A stretch of DNA of 64,000 nt from contig NC_057790.1 in assembly GCF_014905175.1 (NCBI RefSeq), positions 9,672,001 through 9,736,000 of the forward strand. The letters are read 5' to 3'. Under the pieces are notes generated by a model. The model saw nothing but the letters and a program-made list of their open reading frames with translations, had not been told where the DNA came from and did not search any database. The position numbers and the translations under genes were made by a program. The DNA is from Aphidius gifuensis. Taxonomy: Eukaryota > Arthropoda > Insecta > Hymenoptera > Braconidae. The first letter of the stretch is position 1, and each line of letters opens with the position of its first letter. Positions 35,599 to 47,404 of this stretch are shown here, piece after piece.

Positions 35599-36269
35599 TG
35601 TAATTTATAGACGAATGACGTTACGTAGCGAATGTCGGTAAGGCACGTCACTATAATATTTACAGAGTTTAAGATTAATACCAATGATAGCCAACAAGAT
35701 GAGTGAGAAATGGCGCCACTGATAACTGGATTAAAAATGGCCAGGTGATGCAACTTGTAAGAATATTGCGTCACACTCAAAATAATTAGTCTGTATTTTA
35801 ATGATGTTGGTGAAATTAGTAGATCACATACACTGTTTTATCACTCAACTGATATGTCTGATGCAGCGCTGTTTTATCACTTGACACAATTATTTGAATT
35901 TAAAAGACACTTTAGAATAGTAGAAAGCACATGTTTTTCAATCACTGTTTAACAATAAACTTAATTAATCAGACTAGATATTTATAAAAATAAATTGATA
36001 TAGTTTAATTATAAAAATTGTATATTTATAAATAAAATCGATGACTTATAATTAGTTAGTCCTCTTAATTATTAAGTCAATACGATATTCAACGTAATGC
36101 TAGACGTAGTTTTCGAGGCTAGGTCGACCAGTAGGAAACAAATGGCTTAATTATACTGTAAACCAATGATAATCTTAATGAAAATTCAATTTATTTATTA
36201 TTATGACTTATAACTGAACTGATTATGACTCTAAAGCAAAATTTAGCACTCAATATTCAATTGATAATT

Positions 36270-36271
<2 letters not shown>
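35599..36271. other. No gene recognised (possible LINE 5' UTR)
   Basis: The sequence upstream of the LINE ORF1 start includes a patch near 35600-35720 with moderate GC. An 80-codon minus-strand ORF at 35538-35780 overlaps it and has no features. The rest is AT-rich. Confidence 0.4.
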
Positions 36272-36316
<45 letters not shown>

Positions 36317-36876
36317 TGATAATTGATAATTGATAATTGATAATTGATAATTGATAATTGATAATTGATAGTTGATAATTGATAATTGATAATTGATAAT
36401 TGATAATTGATAATTGATAATTGATAATTGATAATTGATAATTGATAATTGATAATTGATAATTGATAATTGATAATTGATAATTGATAATTGATAATTG
36501 ATAATTGATAATTGATAATTGATAATTGATAATTGATAATTGATAATTGATAATTGATAATTGATAATTGATAATTGATAATTGATAATTGATAGTGGAT
36601 AATTGATAATTGATAATTGATAATTGATAATTGATAATTGATAATTGATAATTAATCATTAATAATTAATAATTGATAATTGATAATTGATAATTGATAA
36701 TTGATAATTAATAATTAATAATTAATAATTAATAATTGATAATTGATAATTGATAATTGATAATTGATAATTGATAATTGATAATTGATAATTGATAATT
36801 GATAATTGATAATTGATAATTGATAATTGATATTTGATAATTGATAATTGATAATTGATAAATGATAATTGATAAT
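36272..36876. repeat. AAT microsatellite followed by a 7-bp ATTGATA satellite
   Basis: An (AAT)n run at about 36272-36315 leads into some 560 bp of ATTGATA repeats, with variant units (TAATTAATA, TAGTGGATAA) near 36590 and 36650-36735. Because 7 is not a multiple of 3, all frames translate to a seven-residue periodic peptide. Long ORFs here are artefacts. Confidence 0.95.
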
Positions 36877-37236
36877 GGAGATAGTGCCTGTGATGGTGAT
36901 GGTGATGGTCATCATGATGGTTCACTTGACGATAGCGTTGATAAAGGACAAACAGAAACAGATAATATGTTGTGTCCAAGTTCATCAATTGTAACTTCGA
37001 CTTTGCAACTTTCAAGTTCTGGTGATCTGATCATACCAGCAAGTGGTAATTGAAGATTTTTTATTTCTAAATAAATGTCATTTAATTAATGATTGCAAAT
37101 TAAAGAAATTGGAAGTTAAATATGGGATCCAGCTACCAAAACAAACATTAAAAAAAATATTATTGGTAGAAAAGAAATTACATCAAAAAGACGTTTACAA
37201 AGACGTAGTAAGATAATAATATTGATTATTTATATA
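36877..37236 (+). other. Coding-like patch after the satellite, unassigned
   Basis: 36877-37053 reads as an open frame with Asp/Gly codons (GDGDGHHDGSLDDSVDKG), then a Ser-rich stretch and a stop. The composition differs from the satellite before it and it could be a host exon. I do not recognise it, and no splice sites decide the case. Sequence to 37236 is AT-rich. Confidence 0.3.
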
Positions 37237-37930
37237 ATTAATATCTTCACGTTGATCTTGGCCGATCCGAGATTTAGTATAGTTAAATTCTGGTGTTATT
37301 GGTTGATCCAAGAAGTGATACTTGGTGCTTGGTCGACCCAAGTCCAGTCTTTTTGGATTCACCTGGTACACATTTAATCTAAAGTCTAGGCTATTGTATT
37401 CACGTGATTCCTGGACGAACCAGGTTCAGTTATATTGAATTTAACTGGTTGTTGTTGGATCCAAGTCTTTGATAATTCAATTTACGTGTTGCTTGCTCGA
37501 TCCAGCACTTTCTTTGTCTAAGCGAATAATTACGAGTAGCTGGTCGATCCAGTGCTAGACTTGACGAATTAGAAACTCCGTGGTATCTGGACGATCCAGG
37601 ACTTCTCGTGTCTTTCATATTAATAGTCTTGGGTAATCCAGGATCCAGTTTGATTAGAGGATTCATTTGGTACCCGGCTAATCCAGGACCTATTATTGAT
37701 AAATCCAATTGATTAGCCAACTGGTCTAACTCATAGTATTTAATTAATTAGCTTTGAACGTAGATCTTGGTCGATCCATGTTCTTGATAGATTATCCAAA
37801 GGTCTAGGTTTATTGTTAATTTATCAGAGATTATCACTATTATTGGTGATTCTAATTTAATTAAGTAAAAATTTGGTTGCTTGAGTCTTGATTGGTCTGA
37901 TACTGTTGATGAGTCTTGGCGGATCAACCA
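37237..37930 (+). repeat. Degenerate GATCCAGG-type repeats in the leader of element B
   Basis: A motif near TTGGTCGATCCAGGACTT recurs about a dozen times at 40-70-bp spacing. Examples lie near 37255, 37300, 37322, 37412, 37445, 37496, 37540, 37590, 37645, 37682 and 37765. GATC sits at or near the centre of most. Copies are too diverged for a fixed period. The position corresponds to the hairpin array in element A, but the sequence is unrelated. Confidence 0.6.
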
Positions 37931-38173
37931 TCAGACTGACTAATCGGTACATCATTTGATAGACCATCTGGTACATCATTTGACTGGTACACCCATTGTT
38001 TAAATATTTTTCCGACATACTGATCAGCCAACTGACTAGCTGGTTAACCAGTGGTTAAATTGATAGATCACATTATTTAATTATCAACCTTTCATTGAAT
38101 TTTTGTTATTCTATTTTTGCGGCGTATATTTTATTGTCCTGGTGACTTCTAACTTAAAATTTGATTGAGTACA

Positions 38174-39889
38174 ATGGCTGAAGCACTAGTCACGATACCC
38201 AGGCGTAGAGGGAGACCTCGTATTAATTTATTGTCAGGCTCAGGTAGCTTACCAGATTCAACTAGTGATGTGGATAACCGGCCAACAACTGATCAATCTG
38301 GTGAGGAAGGTCCAGTGAGAGTAATTCTTACACAGGCCTCACCAGAGGAACCAGTTGTTGATGTGGAACCACCACCATCACTTGCTGAATCCAATCGTTC
38401 ATTTGACTTAGGTCTAGATGATTTATTTGCGAATCTTGATGCACCAATGGATCCACCATTGTTAGATCAGCGTATTACTACTCCTGAGATTAATCGTTTG
38501 CCTTTGACCATGCCTCAATTCGAAACCTTGAATCTTGGACCTCCGGCTGGTGGTACGAATCCACCATTATCCAGAGGTAGACCCAAAGGTTCCACCAAGG
38601 CTACCCAGAACAAATTACCAACTCGTGTTTTGCCAAATCTTGAGGATAACACAGGTGGTCTTGGAGTATATAACCTTCGAGAAAGAGCCAACCTACGTCG
38701 TCCTTTACTTGAACAGCCACCAGCTAATCCAAGACGTCAGGATCATCCTGATCGTCAAGTCGATTATCGCCTTCTATCTGAACAGCCACTGGCTAATCCA
38801 AGACGTCAGGTTTATCCTGAACGTTGATCCGATTACCATCTTTTACCTGAACAACCACCAATTAATCCAAGACGCCAGGAATATCCTGACCATTGAGTCG
38901 ATTATCGTCCCCAGCCTCGTCGTCAGGTAATCATTCTTTCGGTGGAAGACCTCCGAATCTCTAAACCTGGACGTTGTAACCCAAATTACTTGCTCAGGAC
39001 TCTGTTGACTTGTAACCTTCGCTTCACTGGTAAACCAGGTGAAGATGTCGAGGAATTTTTATTCAGAGTTGACCAAACGCGAATTGTTGCGGGTGCTACT
39101 GATCAGGAAATCCTATCAGCTTTGTCTTTCTGCCTGAGTGGTCCTGCTTTAATCTGGTTCATGACTCACACCGAGGAATTCGTGAGTTGGGATGTCACCA
39201 GAGAAGCATTCCGTGATAGTTTTGCTGATCCAGACTATCAAAGAGCATTACGTGAAGAAATAGACAGGCGTACCCAAGGTCCAAGTGAATCAGTTCGGCA
39301 CTTCGTCTCTTGTATGCGTGGTTTACTTCAACGTACGAATCCACCCTCGCCAGAAAGCGAACGCGTTCTGTATACTATTCAAAATATGTTACCACCTTAT
39401 CAACGTGTCATATCAGCTAGGAATTTTCCAACGATGAGAGCTGTGGAGGATGAAGCCATACGTCAAGAAAGCATCACAAAAAGTGCTCAAAATCGTAGAC
39501 TTCCACCAAAACCAGAACTCTCATTCTGCCCAAGTTTGGCTTACCATAATATTCGTGATGTTTCCTTTGCACCGCCAAGATATTCACGTCAGAGTAATGC
39601 ACGGGCCTTATGCGAGGAGGAAAACCTCTATGTTGAAGGCAATAACCAAGAAATTGAGGAAGACCTCGAATTATGTGCTCTGAGGCGTGAAATCAATCGT
39701 AATCGTGAGCGTATCAGAATTTCCAATACATCCGGTAGAGTAGATCAGGAAACACAGTGTTCACCACCTGCTTTTCCAGTACCTCTACCTAGAAGATTTG
39801 CTCGTGATCCATCACCAACTCCAGATCTCGCTTTTTCACCAGAACGTGCTGACCGATCTGGCAGTAATGAAGTCGAGTGTTGGAATTAA
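38174..39889 (+). pseudogene. Gag of element B
   Basis: The first ATG of the frame is at 38174. The N-terminal region has two AT-hook-like motifs, RRRGRPRI (residues 9-16) and RGRPKGS (about residue 135), and the segment QASPEEP shared with A. At about 38700-38920 three tandem 66-bp repeats encode EQPPANPRRQ-type units. Two of them carry TGA stops (38825 and 38894). The capsid at 38940-39550 matches A closely (VEDLRIS, GEDVEEFLFRVDQTR, DYQRALREEIDRRTQ). The nucleocapsid is cut off: the frame reads VECWN and meets TAA at 39887. The ~330 bp that encode the zinc-binding part in A are missing. The frame is otherwise unbroken. Confidence 0.88.
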
Positions 39890-42800
39890 TAAATCAACTT
39901 CATTCCATCTTGATATAGTCATAGGTACACTCATTATCCGAGCACTCGTTGATTCTGGTGCTAGTCGTTCTTTTGCCGGTCCAGCTGCAACACAGTTGTT
40001 GGAACAATCCGGTTTGGAACAACAAGCTATACCACCAAGACGAGTTGTCACGGCAAGTGGTCAAGTTGAAACCGTGTTATATTCCATTCAGGTTCTTCTT
40101 GTAGTAGCTGATAAAGCAACTGAAACAGGCACTTATCCTTCCTTCTTTATCAGAAGACTTCATCCTGGGTTGGGACTTTTTGCAAGCAGCAGGTATGGTG
40201 ATTGACTTTGGTGATAGGTCGTGGTTTTATAGGGATAACCCCGAAAACAGACATCTATTTACACCAGCTGTCAATGCCACCAAAATACACTGTCTGGGAC
40301 TAAGGACACTAGAGACGAATCAAGAATCGAAATTGAAAGAATTTTTGACTGTTAATCTTCCTGAAGCACCATCACCTGATAAATCATTTCCTGTCACTCA
40401 CCTGACTCAGCACCACATTGACGTTAATGGATATCCACCCATACGTCAGAAACCACACAGAGCAAATCCAGCCATGTATCCGGTGATGAAAAAGGAGGTC
40501 GACAAGATGTTGGCATCCGGAATCATTGAACCTTCTCAAAGCGAGTGGGCGAGTCCGGTGGTGTTGGTACCAAAAGGTAAAGAAAATTATAGATTTTGTG
40601 TTGACTTTAGAGAAGTAAATGACGTAACCAAGGAGGATGCTTATCCAATCCCGGATGACAGCCATCTTAGACGAACTTTGTCAAGCACATTATATTACTT
40701 CCATTGATTTAAGTCAGGCATTTTTCCAAGTTGCACTTACACCAGCTTCACGCGAAATTACGACATTTATTGTACCCGAGTATGGACTGTACCACTTCCT
40801 CCGGATGCCCTTCGGATTGTCCAACAGCCCCGCGACGATGCATTGATTGGCAGACCGATTGCTGGGCCACCGGTATTACCCAAAGGTCTTCGTCTATTTA
40901 GACGACATCATCATTGTAACGCAATCATTCGAAGAACATCTCGTTTTGCTAGGTCAGGTTTTACAAGACTTGAAAAGTGCTAACCTCACTATCAATCGTG
41001 ATAAAAGTCATTTCTGTTGTTCTCAAGTCCAATACTTGGGCTTCTTGGTGAATCAACACGGTCTCCAGGTAGATCCAGAGAAAACCGTGGCGGTGGTGGA
41101 CTATCCAGCGCCGTTGAACATCAAACAGCTTCGTCGTTTTCTTGGTATGGCATTCTGGTACCGCAGGTTCATACCAGACTTTGCCTCATTGGCAGAGCCT
41201 CTAACCAGACCAACTAAAAAGGATATTCCTTGGATCTGGGGGAAGCACAGATCAACAGTTTTCGCGAATTAAAACTTAGACTCACCACGGCACCAACTCT
41301 TGCTTGCTCAGATTTCACTGCTCCGTTCTTTCTTCAAACGGATGCCAGCAGTGTTGGTCTTGGAGCAGTTTTGACTCAAACTATTAATGACGATGAAAAA
41401 GTGATTGCATATGCTAGCAGGACAATGACTGACACAGAAACACGTTATTCAGTAACTGAGCAAGAATGCTTGGCTGTAATCTGGTCTATCCGGAAATTTC
41501 GTTGTTACTTGGAAGGCTACTCATTCACTGTGATAACTGACCACAGTAGTTTGCGTTGGCTCAACAACATCCGGAATCCAACTGGTCGTCTAGCACGTTG
41601 GTCTTTAGAACTTATGCAATATAACTTTTTGATTGTCCATCGTAAGGGTGCTCATCATCATGTACCAGATGCTCTGTCGCGTTCACCTGACAGAATTAAT
41701 CTAGTCCAAGATCCAACAGTCACTGAAGACCGTTGGTATAGCAAGAAGTTTCGAAAAGTATTGCATTTTCCTGATAGCCATCCTGACTGGAAGATTGTGG
41801 AGGACCAGTTGTATTTTCACCGGCCACAGTCTTTCATCGTGACGGAATTCCAAGACCTCTCCGCTTGGAAGCTGGTCTTACCAAAGGAATTGCGGGAAGA
41901 AGCAATACTAGAATGTCATACACCACCTCATCAAGGTCATTTTGGTATAGATAAAACATATAGGCGTGTTGCTATGCAATATTTTTGGCCGAATATGTTT
42001 AGAGAAATTTCTACCTTTATATCACGTTGTGAAACTTGTCAACGAACCAAGTCTGATTCAGCTAAACCTCGTGGTTTCATGGGTAGAAGGATCGTACGTG
42101 AACCATGGTCAGTGATAGCTGCTGACATCATGGGACCTCTACCTAGATCAAAAGCTGGTCGATCATATCTTCTAGTCATCCAGGACCAGATGACAAAATA
42201 CATTGAGCTAGCTGCACTGCGAGCAGCAACTGGTCGCGTCATCCGGGAAAGACTAGAAGATCTGATTATATTTCGCCATGGGGCACCACGAATATTGATA
42301 ACAGACAATGGTACTGAGTTTGTTAATAAAGAGATTAAGTCCTTGGCTACGTGGGCAGGAATCAACCTGCAAACCACACCCCCGTATCATCCACAGGCTG
42401 ATCCAGTGGAGTGGGTGAACCGAAGCTTGAAAAATATGCTCCGAGCCTATCTTGATGGTAACCATCGAGACTAGGACCAGTCCTTGCCAGAATTTCGATT
42501 CGCTTATAATACTGCTTATCATGATTCTTTGTTGACGTCACCTTCATTTGCCAATACCGGTCGAGAACCTCGTCCACCCAATTCACTTCGATTCGAACTA
42601 GAAGGCCAATCCAGTCTGGTTCCTATCCCAATCGAGAAGTGGAATGAGCGGATGAGGCAATTAAATATTCTAAGACAAGCGTTAATTTATGCTCGTGAAG
42701 GAGCATCAGATAGGCAAGCAATATCTTATAATTCTCATCATCGTCAATCAGAATTTTCTGTGGGGCAATTAGTATTAAGAAAAACTCATCCTCTTTCCAA

Positions 42801-42963
42801 TGCAGCTCGTCATTATTCAGCCGGTCTTGAAAAGAAGTATGAAGGTCCTTTCGTTGTCACCACAAAACTTTCTCCTACTCGCTATGAACTATCGGACTTT
42901 TCAGGGAAGATCTTAGGCCAATCCTCGATCAGTGATCTTAAACCTTGGATAGCTCCAAATTAA
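39890..42963 (+). pseudogene. Pol of element B: protease, RT, RNase H, integrase
   Basis: Protease with ALVDSGASRSFAG near 39943-39980; RT with EWASPVVLVPKGKENYRF (about 40544-40600), SQAFFQVALTP and the catalytic YLDD at 40895-40906; RNase H starting QTDASS near 41337; HHCC finger with CETCQRTK near 42030. The integrase core has Asp in AADIMG near 42120 and TDNGTEF near 42300-42320. A GPF/Y-type C-terminus follows (YEGPFVV near 42838), ending at TAA 42963. Frame changes occur near 40140-40180, 40660 and 41235. Stops are TGA at 40844 (CGA Arg in A) and TAG at 42472 (TGG Trp in A). The integrase C-terminus is complete, unlike in A. Confidence 0.95.
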
Positions 42964-43008
42964 AATTTAATCAAACAGGAAAACTACCCGTTATTTTATA
43001 TGTTATAG

Positions 43009-45219
43009 ATGAGGGAGTTAAGATCAGCAGGAAGGACCAGCAGTGACTCTTCTGTATCGTACAGACGCACCAGGTCGTCTGTTAGAGACTCAAGAAGAAC
43101 ACGATTCAGATCAAATAACCTGTTTGACTCTGACAGCGATGACTCGGAAGTCCGAGAACCACCAAGGAAGACAACACCAGAGCTCGATATATCAACAGCA
43201 CCAGTTGTCACTGACAGGACTTTGGAATCTATTTTACTGGATGCCTTAAAGCCCTATCAGCAGGAACTTGGCCAAGTTGCTGGTATTAATCCAGATTTAT
43301 CGACAGCCTTCACTGCAGCCTATCAACAGCTGATGACACCACAAAGTTCAGCAAATCCACCACCTGATGTAGCTGTAAATGAACCAACTGTTGATGAAAC
43401 TATGGTGGATCATTCTGATACAGGTAGCTTGATAACCGACAATGATTACATCTCTGAGGTCTTGGATAAGATGGAGACAAATTCAGCTGAGGACAGGTTG
43501 GATTGCACACCTGGTGGAGATTCAGATCTTGAAGCGTCATCACTCAAGTCTGGCCCTACCAGGATTGTACAATTAGATCAAGGGATTCCTGAAGTTCGAT
43601 TGGAGAGGATTGATGCACCAACCGGTCCAAAACCAGCAGAACCGGAAAAACCAGCTGTTAAAATAGCTGATGTACCAACGCAACAAACTGGAGAATTAGA
43701 ATCCGAACCAGTTACACAGCCAAGACTTGTTGAATTGATTGACCTGGAAGAGCCAGACACTCAAACCAATGAGTTGGCACCACAACAGACTGAGAATATT
43801 GAGATAATAGACCTGGAAGAACCAGTTACTCGTCCAGCAGCCACTACACCAAACTTGGATTCAATTAGTTTGGGTGGTATGTACCACTTGTACCAGTAGT
43901 GGTTAGAAGACCACAGTCTTTGGCACCTGCATCAGAAGCTGATCTTAATCAATTATACGGTCACTCAATTCTAAAAAATGAAATGTATCAAGAAGTAAGG
44001 AAGGTGATGGACAGGTATGAACCAACCTCATACAGAAAGGAACCTGAAATAACTGATCCTTTACTTGCTGGTACTTCCATGAGCCAGCCAAAGCCAATGG
44101 ATGTGAATACTACACCGGTGGTAACCAGACCAGCTGGGTACTTACCACCAAGTGCAAGAGGTGGATACTGGATATAGGCCATCATTTAATTCCAGAAGTA
44201 GTCAACCACTTCCAGCAGCATCAGGGCCAATAGCTGAACCAAGGTCATCAAATCCTTAATCAACTGGAGCCAGCAAAGCATCAATAAGTAGTGCAATTGC
44301 TGGAAATACATCATCATCAGCTTATTGGTCATCTGGAATGAGCAAACCATCATCAAACAACGTCTCTGTTGGAAGTACAAGATCAACAGCAAATTGGTCA
44401 ACTGGAACCAGTAGACCATCAACTAATACTTCTGCTGGAAATTCAACATCAGCCAGTAGAAATAAACCAAATCGGAAGAAGCTTCACTGCAAAACCTGTG
44501 GTTCTCATAGGCATGCTACTTTTCAACATACTGAAGAGAATAAGAAGGTACCATCAACAGGTACCTCTTCAAAAATCTCATCTGCTGTTGTACCTGTTAA
44601 GCGAGAAGCTGATCGACCAAAGGTGGAATCAATAGCTGTCCAAACCGAAGCCAAGCCAGAAACTGTAACTACTGGAGCTTTGGAGGTCAGCCAGAAGCAG
44701 TATGAAAGAGCTTCAATGATGACACCAGATCCAATTAGACGTGCTAGCATAGCAACAGTTGATTCTGGTTAACCATCAGCACCAACAACACCAGCTGTGA
44801 TTGATCAACCATCACCACCACCAATGGCTGGACCTAATGAGTGGGCACGTAGCCAACAAATTAGTTACCAGCCGGTTCGCCAACATCCAGCTGCTACTAC
44901 AACCAGATTTGATTCACCACCACCACTAGTTGGACCTAGTGATTGAATTCCTGGTGGACCAGTTGATAGTAATGTTGTCCAATATCAACCTAGTCAATAT
45001 GGTTATTCGGAACCAGGCTATCCATATCCAGCACCTGGATTTACCTTGGAAACGAGGGTTGAAAGAAACGTTGCTCCACCAGGCTATCCTGGTTAGGCAG
45101 GTTATCAAGAGCAATTTAGTCCAAATATTGGAGGCTGTGGAGGCCTTGGTTATCCAGGACCTCAACGAACCTATCACTGCGAGTGTGGCAATCCACACTG
45201 CAGAGGGGGACACTTTTAG
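43009..45219 (+). pseudogene. Extra ORF after integrase in element B (ORF3), function unknown
   Basis: The ATG at 43009 is 46 bp after the integrase stop. The reading stays mostly in one frame to TAG 45217-45219 (about 735 codons), apart from a shifted stretch at 43875-44170 and single stops near 44260, 44773, 44945 and 45094. Regions: an Arg/Ser-rich, then acidic start (SNNLFDSDSDDSE); a Pro/Thr/Glu-rich middle with LIDLEEP and IIDLEEP near 43734 and 43803; a Ser/Thr-rich stretch; CKTCGSHRHATFQH (C-x2-C-x4-H-x4-H, near 44488-44529); a Pro/Gly/Tyr-rich segment; and a Cys/His tail CECGNPHCRGGH. It has no signal peptide or membrane segment, so it is not a typical Env. It could be a nucleic-acid-binding accessory protein. 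Confidence 0.7.
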
Positions 45220-45423
45220 TTTTATTTTGTTACCAGTTGGGGATGACCTTGACTGAAGCCATGACTGTTACCAAAAGACTTATTATGGTTTAATAAAGAC
45301 TTTTGTACCGTTTCTTAACTAGCTTTGTTATTTTATTTCTAGTAGGTTAAGGCTATGTTGCAGGTCACCATGAGCTTCACCAACCGAGAAGGATGTCGAT
45401 TGCTGTCGTTACTGGAAGAGTCT

Positions 45424-45433
45424 GGGGAGGAGG
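45424..45433 (+). promoter_or_regulatory. Polypurine tract of element B
   Basis: GGGGAGGAGG, one base before the LTR start TGTAACG, is the expected plus-strand primer. Its position supports the LTR boundary at 45435. Confidence 0.75.
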
Positions 45434-45434
45434 C

Positions 45435-46374
45435 TGTAACGATTCTCGTTGCCTTAAAGGCTAAGCCACATAGACAATGGTCCGACTCCTCAACTAGCGA
45501 CATCATCAACATCAAGTCACACTCGAGTAGGTAAAATCCCCCTTTCTTTTCGGTATTAAAAATAGATTAAAATAATTAGTGAGTGAAATCTCGCTCTCTT
45601 GTTTTTGAGACGTCAGACTGACTGGACCTCTGTTTTAACCAGTCGTCTGGCGACGGTGAGTTTGAGGTTATTTTTGTATGTTGAACATGGTGGATCAACC
45701 ACCATGTGTTACCTTTTGTTTAGCTTCGTTTTTTGGATGATCAACTCAAGGCGGATCCTCGAGCTGATCATGATAGTTTGATACTTTTGATTATTAGATT
45801 TAGCTTATTAATTATTGATTAATTAATATTTTGTTGGAGGTGGTCCCCTTTAGATTAGGATTTTTGAGATAAATATGGATTAGTTTATTTTGTATTGGAG
45901 TTACGTTGGCTAAATGAGTTACGTTGATAATTGAGTTTGTTTGATAAATAAATATAAAGTAAATGAATTAATTGTGTTTCTTTTGTTATTATTTTGGGGT
46001 ATTTATTAATTATTACTTTCAGGTAAAATTAATTATAACAGCTTTATCCGGCCCTTCTACCAAAACCCACACACTGAGCGACCCTGCGGCTTTCCTCTAG
46101 ATTGCTTGTTTCGGTTGTTTTATTCATTTGTTTGATTGTATTTTGTCCAGGTATGAATGTGTTTTGAGCGCGAGATTGTGTTATGCCTTTTTCGGGTTTT
46201 AAGGTGATTTGAAAACCCCTGATTTTAATTATTACGTTTTTGGATACAAATTATTATTATTATTATGTTGGATTTATTGGTTTTTAGCTTTGTTTATTTC
46301 TCATGGATAATTTACAGGTAAAATGGCGGTAACAAGCGGTCCGAGAAGATAACTGGCAGAAATGTCATGTTACA
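45435..46374 (+). repeat. 3' LTR of element B
   Basis: 940 bp from TGTAACGATTCTCG to ATGTCATGTTACA. The start aligns with A's LTR start (TGTGACGAG…CCTTAAA). Internal blocks such as CCGGCCCTTCTACC and ACACTGAGCGACCC correspond to A's CCGGCCCTCTCTCC and ATACTGAACGACCC. The copy of the left LTR is not in the window, so no duplication can be read. Confidence 0.82.
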
Positions 46375-46632
46375 GGAGCTAGATTTGCCTGTACTTTTAA
46401 AATGTATTGAAGGTATACTTCTAGTATTTTTTTTCCAATAAAATAAAACCCAATCTAATATATAAACTTAAAAATATTTTTTTTTTCAGATTCAATGATG
46501 AGTAAGATTCCAACATATACACGAAAAAAAATATATCGTACTGTTGGAGACTGTTTAACGAGAGCTGGTGATTTGGACGGTCACAGAACTGCTGAAAAAA
46601 AAAGTCTGAACCACGAAAAGATTTGCTGAATT
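46375..46632 (+). other. Possible host exons directly after element B
   Basis: The first ~42 bp after the LTR read ELDLPVLLKCIE and end at a GTATAC donor-like site (about 46417). After a 70-bp AT-rich stretch ending TTTTTTTTTCAG (46489) comes a frame reading SKIPTYTRKKIYRTVGDCL, TRAGDLDGHRTAE, then a poly-A frame loss. The joint phase is plausible. I do not recognise the protein, and the A run and subsequent stop suggest decay or an error. Element B would have inserted in or next to an exon. Confidence 0.35.
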
Positions 46633-47279
46633 TATTGCCATAGAAAATAATGAAAGAGATGACAATGATTGATGCTAAAAATGGCATATAATAAAAAAGG
46701 TAATTAGATATTTTTTTATATTATTATTGTTGATAGTACTATTATTATTATCACATTGAAAATTAAAATTCAATAAATAAAATACATAAAAATTAACTGC
46801 AAAAATATACATTAAATATAACTTATTTATTCAAAATGTTCATGTTATTGAAAATAATAAATATTAATCGTAATAAATGATTTCATAAAATATGTGTTTC
46901 AGTTAAACAATAAATATTTTTTTTTTGTCTCTGTTGATATAGTATTTTTTATGTTGTTATAAAATAACAATAAATATAAAATCGAGTGGTCTTTTTAATG
47001 TAAGTGATACAAAACACAAGAATTAAAAAAAACTATATTTATACATCCTACTTTTCCGGTCAAATAGTTACTAGAAAATGAGAACCTTTGTTGTTAAGAA
47101 TTATGTCAGTCTTATGATGACAATAAGTGTATAAATATGAAATTTAAAAAAAATTCATCGTTTTTTGTACAATTAATTGAATGATTATGTTTGTAATATG
47201 GAGCCGAATATACAGGTTTTTTTTTATCAATTACCAGCGCGTTAGAATATAGTTATTTACTGTTTTGTTAATTTTACTA
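46633..47279. other. No gene recognised
   Basis: AT-rich, with poly-T and ATT runs. There are no ORFs of note and no repeat match seen. Confidence 0.4.
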
Positions 47280-47404
47280 ATCTCGGGCCAACATCGGTGA
47301 GCGGAACGTTTTGTATCGGAGTGACATAATTACTGATATAACTCCGAGGTTGTATCTCGGACAATATATTTAACCGACGTCGGTCCGAGGGAATATTTCT
47401 ACCT
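47280..47404. repeat. Fragment of a CCCAGGTA-ended repeat with GTCGG/CCGAG core
   Basis: GC-richer than its surroundings, with repeated TCCGAGGT, TCTCGGAC and CGACGTCGG words, ending …TTTCTACCTGGG. The reverse of this end, CCCAGGTAGAAATATTCC, resembles the start at 50407 (CCCAGGTAAAAAACTTCC). Both are then followed by CGG.CCGAC sequence. Confidence 0.5.

Larger units (their letters stand above)
37237..46374 (+). mobile_element. Ty3/gypsy LTR retrotransposon, element B (5'-truncated)
   Basis: The visible order is leader with degenerate repeats, gag, protease, RT, RNase H, integrase, an extra ORF, polypurine tract, 3' LTR. No 5' LTR or primer site is found upstream, where the satellite begins. 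Protein similarity to element A runs from the Gag N-terminus to the integrase end. The element carries three or more frameshifts and several in-frame stops, so it is inactive. The post-integrase ORF distinguishes it from A. Confidence 0.9.

Noticed and set aside
36243..36915. Long minus-strand ORFs with INYQLSI repeats
   Set aside because: They are translations of the 7-bp ATTGATA satellite. All frames stay open because of the repeat, not because of coding selection.
37430..37720. 96-codon minus-strand ORF
   Set aside because: It falls in the GATCCAGG repeat leader of element B and its peptide is repetitive.
43009..45219. ORF3 of element B as an envelope gene
   Set aside because: There is no signal peptide, furin-like site or hydrophobic membrane segment. 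The composition is acidic, Pro- and Ser-rich with Cys/His clusters.
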